This document shows, piece after piece, positions 5,641-7,043 of a stretch of DNA of 7,043 bases. Numbering within the stretch: position 1 is the first letter of the stretch; every line of letters begins with the position of its first letter. The notes beneath the pieces were generated by a model. The model made no database searches. It was not told where the DNA came from and saw nothing but the letters and a program-made list of their open reading frames with translations. The DNA is taken from contig JAFDCW010000223.1 in the NCBI GenBank assembly GCA_019312705.1, positions 1-7,043 on the forward strand. The letters are read 5' to 3'. The position numbers and the translations under genes were made by a program. The stretch comes from Deltaproteobacteria bacterium. GTDB lineage: Bacteria; Myxococcota; Polyangia; Polyangiales; B10-G4.

Positions 5641-6326
5641 CAGAACCGATAAAAGAGGTGGCGGGGCCAACAAACGTGACGCCGATTAATCAATCTGGGG
5701 CCCGGCCGCGACCAACCGATGTGGCTTCTCTCCCCGCGGCTAGCGCTTCTCTGGTGATGATCTCCGCCGAAGCGGACCTCATCTCTCGGGCGAAGGCCGG
5801 CGACGGCGAGGCCCTCGAGGTCCTCGCGAAGAGCGAGATGCCACGCGTCGAGCGCCTCCTGTGCCGCATCCTCGGGCCCCGAAGCGACCTCGAGGACCTC
5901 GTTCAGACGGTCTTCATGGAGCTCTGCCGGGCCCTGCCGAAGTACCGCGGAGACAGCCGCTTCTCGACCTTCGTCGGCGGCATCACGGTCCGGGTCGCCC
6001 GCCGCGCGCTCCGGCCGTCGGCTTGGGCGCGGCGCCGCGGTCCGATGCCCGAGGGGGTCACCGAGGCGCCCAGACATGCCCCCGACCGGTCAGCCCTGGC
6101 CCGGGACCAAATGAAGCGCCTGCACCGCGCCCTCGACGCCATCAAACCGAAGAAGCGCATCGCGTTCACCCTCTGGGCCCTCGAGGGGCTCAGCCCTCAG
6201 GAAATCGCGACCCTCACCCACACCAAAGTGCACACCGTGCGCTCCCGCATCTTCCACGCCCGCCGTGAACTCCTCGCCGCGGCAGGCCGGGACCCGGTCC
6301 TCCGCGAATTGATGGAGGAGCAATGA
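5637..6326 (+). CDS. ECF-like RNA polymerase sigma factor
   Basis: 229-residue sigma-70 family factor of ECF architecture (regions 2 and 4 only), which would direct RNA polymerase to a small set of promoters. Region 2 is about residues 45-126: DLEDLVQTVFMELCRALPKY (84-103) is the core-binding and -10-recognition helix, followed by RGDSRFSTFVGGITVRVARR. A short Arg-rich linker leads to region 4 (about 157-215), whose helix-turn-helix LSPQEIATLTHTKVHTVRSR (185-204) recognises the -35 element. About 40 unstructured residues precede region 2, an unusual extension, and the DNA encoding them is less GC-rich than its surroundings. GTG 5754 and ATG 5757 are alternative starts just before the conserved part. 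I prefer ATG 5637 because its ATGA overlap with the upstream stop mirrors the next junction; GTG 5625 is also in frame. The neighbouring FecR-like gene suggests control by membrane sequestration. Confidence 0.93.
   Translation: MTEPIKEVAGPTNVTPINQSGARPRPTDVASLPAASASLVMISAEADLISRAKAGDGEALEVLAKSEMPRVERLLCRILGPRSDLEDLVQTVFMELCRALPKYRGDSRFSTFVGGITVRVARRALRPSAWARRRGPMPEGVTEAPRHAPDRSALARDQMKRLHRALDAIKPKKRIAFTLWALEGLSPQEIATLTHTKVHTVRSRIFHARRELLAAAGRDPVLRELMEEQ
6314..6320 (+). promoter_or_regulatory. Strong ribosome binding site for the FecR-like gene
   Basis: GGAGGAG inside the end of the sigma-factor gene lies 2 bases before the ATG at 6323, or 4 bases counting from its GGAGG core. It is the only near-consensus Shine-Dalgarno in the window and it fixes the start of the FecR-like gene. 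Together with the ATGA overlap it supports coupled, abundant translation of the anti-sigma factor. Confidence 0.75.
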
Positions 6327-7043
6327 GCGACGAACTCCGCGATCGCTTGGGGCAAGTCGCCGACGAGGGCACCTCGGAGCTCTCGGACGCCGCGAGGGAA
6401 CGGGTCCTCGAGGCGGTCCGCCGACAAGGCCCGGCGACGGTCCGAGCCGCCCGGTCCCAGCGGGTTCTCGCAACGGCAGTGGCCGGCCTCGCGATCGCGG
6501 CAGCCGTCGCCCTCGCTTTCGTCGCGACCCGGAGTGATAGGGGGTCGCCTCTCGGGGGCGCCATCGCCGGGGGGGACCACCGCGCCTGTGAGGCGTGGAA
6601 CCCCGCTTCCGCCGACGAGCGCGACGGGGTCCTCGACCTCGGGCCCCGCGGTGCGGTGACCACCGACGGCACGGCCCGCGTCGAAGCCGGAGACCCCTGC
6701 ACGACAAACGTCGTGCTCGATGAAGGCCGGGTCGATGTTCGGGCCGACGACCTCGGCGGAGGTGTGCTTCGGGTCGAGGCCGGGCCGGTGCGGGTCGAGG
6801 TCTGGGGCACGCAATTTTCGGTCACCCGGGAAGGCCCCCGAGTCGCAGTCGCAGTCACCGAAGGGCGCGTCGTCGTCACGAACTCCCAAGAGTCGGAGGT
6901 CCCGGAGATTCACCTGCACGCCGGAGAGCGCTGGTCCCGGGGCGGAGACGTAACCGTAGCGCGAACGGGAACGGGAACGGGAACGGGAGCGGGAACGGGA
7001 GCGGGAACGGGAACGGGAACGGGAACGGGAACGGAGACGGGAA
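6323..7043 (+). CDS. FecR-like transmembrane anti-sigma factor, 3' end outside the window
   Basis: 240 codons are visible, starting at an ATG that overlaps the sigma-factor stop. Residues 1-46 form a charged cytoplasmic segment that could bind the sigma factor; it has no zinc-type HxxxCxxC motif. One membrane helix follows at about 48-68 (VLATAVAGLAIAAAVALAFV), placing the rest in the periplasm. Residues about 108-205 fit a FecR domain: LDLGPRGAVTTDGTARVEAG, then VEAGPVRVEVWGTQFSVTRE (151-170), then VAVTEGRVVV and a closing IHLHAGERW (196-204). The GTQFSV...EGRV pattern is the family hallmark. Cys89 and Cys126 are the only periplasmic cysteines seen and could form a disulfide. From residue 215 the protein becomes a Thr-Gly repeat that continues to the window edge. 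FecR proteins relay outer-membrane or envelope signals to their sigma factor, which agrees with this operon. The C-terminal end is unknown. Confidence 0.88.
   Translation, partial: MSDELRDRLGQVADEGTSELSDAARERVLEAVRRQGPATVRAARSQRVLATAVAGLAIAAAVALAFVATRSDRGSPLGGAIAGGDHRACEAWNPASADERDGVLDLGPRGAVTTDGTARVEAGDPCTTNVVLDEGRVDVRADDLGGGVLRVEAGPVRVEVWGTQFSVTREGPRVAVAVTEGRVVVTNSQESEVPEIHLHAGERWSRGGDVTVARTGTGTGTGAGTGAGTGTGTGTGTETG
6965..7043 (+). repeat. Hexanucleotide (ACGGGA)n repeat encoding Thr-Gly; G-quadruplex-prone
   Basis: Thirteen head-to-tail hexamers plus one base reach the window edge, in frame with the FecR-like gene. Ten are ACGGGA, two are GCGGGA (units 5 and 7) and one is ACGGAG (unit 12). 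They encode Thr-Gly, Ala-Gly and Thr-Glu dipeptides. The coding strand therefore has GGG runs separated by three bases, far more than the four runs needed for a G-quadruplex. The total length is unknown because the tract is cut. Confidence 0.95.

Noticed and set aside
6535..6579. Clustered G-runs in the FecR-like gene as a second G-quadruplex
   Set aside because: Only three long G-runs with wide loops are present within the usual distance, so the motif is incomplete.
6090..6919. Overlapping minus-strand open frames opposite the sigma and FecR-like genes
   Set aside because: Low-complexity Arg/Gly/Pro translations, whereas the plus strand shows clear sigma-factor and FecR motifs.

Overview
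The window is very GC-rich, with strongly GC-biased third codon positions and little space between genes. It holds RNA-metabolism genes, a twin-FHA protein, a GHKL ATPase and an ECF sigma / FecR-type anti-sigma pair attached to a predicted outer-membrane protein. This mix suggests a Gram-negative bacterium of the Myxococcota / former Deltaproteobacteria type. That placement is inferred from gene content and composition; there is no rRNA or other phylogenetic marker here.

Layout. (1) 1-838, minus strand: most of a PhoH-family ATPase, cut by the left edge. (2) 839-918: short divergent intergenic region. (3) 919-2490, plus: an RNB-domain (RNase II/R superfamily) protein with a changed active-site residue. 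(4) 2487-2504: a perfect palindrome holding the stop codons of the two convergent genes. (5) 3466-2501, minus: a protein with two FHA domains. (6) 4368-3614, minus: a GHKL (Hsp90/histidine-kinase-like) ATPase whose C-terminal part lies in a different frame. The switch sits beside a perfect 29-bp inverted repeat (3870-3898 / 3960-3988). (7) 4369-4458: divergent promoter region. (8) 4459-5640, 5637-6326 and 6323-7043, plus: a tightly coupled operon of a secreted, probably outer-membrane protein, an ECF-like sigma factor and a FecR-like membrane anti-sigma factor. The two junctions are 4-base ATGA overlaps. The third gene runs into a hexanucleotide repeat at the right edge.

How the genes may work together. 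PhoH and the RNB protein are divergently transcribed and both belong to RNA-metabolism families. The FHA and GHKL genes face the same way, 147 bases apart, and may form a phosphothreonine-reading / ATPase signalling pair, but no kinase or phosphatase is in view. In the right-hand operon the FecR-like protein presumably holds the sigma factor at the inner membrane, and the co-translated envelope protein would be either its signal source or its target.

Most notable are the frameshift at a perfect inverted repeat, the (ACGGGA)n tract that encodes Thr-Gly repeats and is also a textbook G-quadruplex motif, and the Asp-to-Gln change in the RNB metal site. I found no tRNA, rRNA, CRISPR array, insertion sequence or origin. 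No stretch over 300 bases is without a gene.
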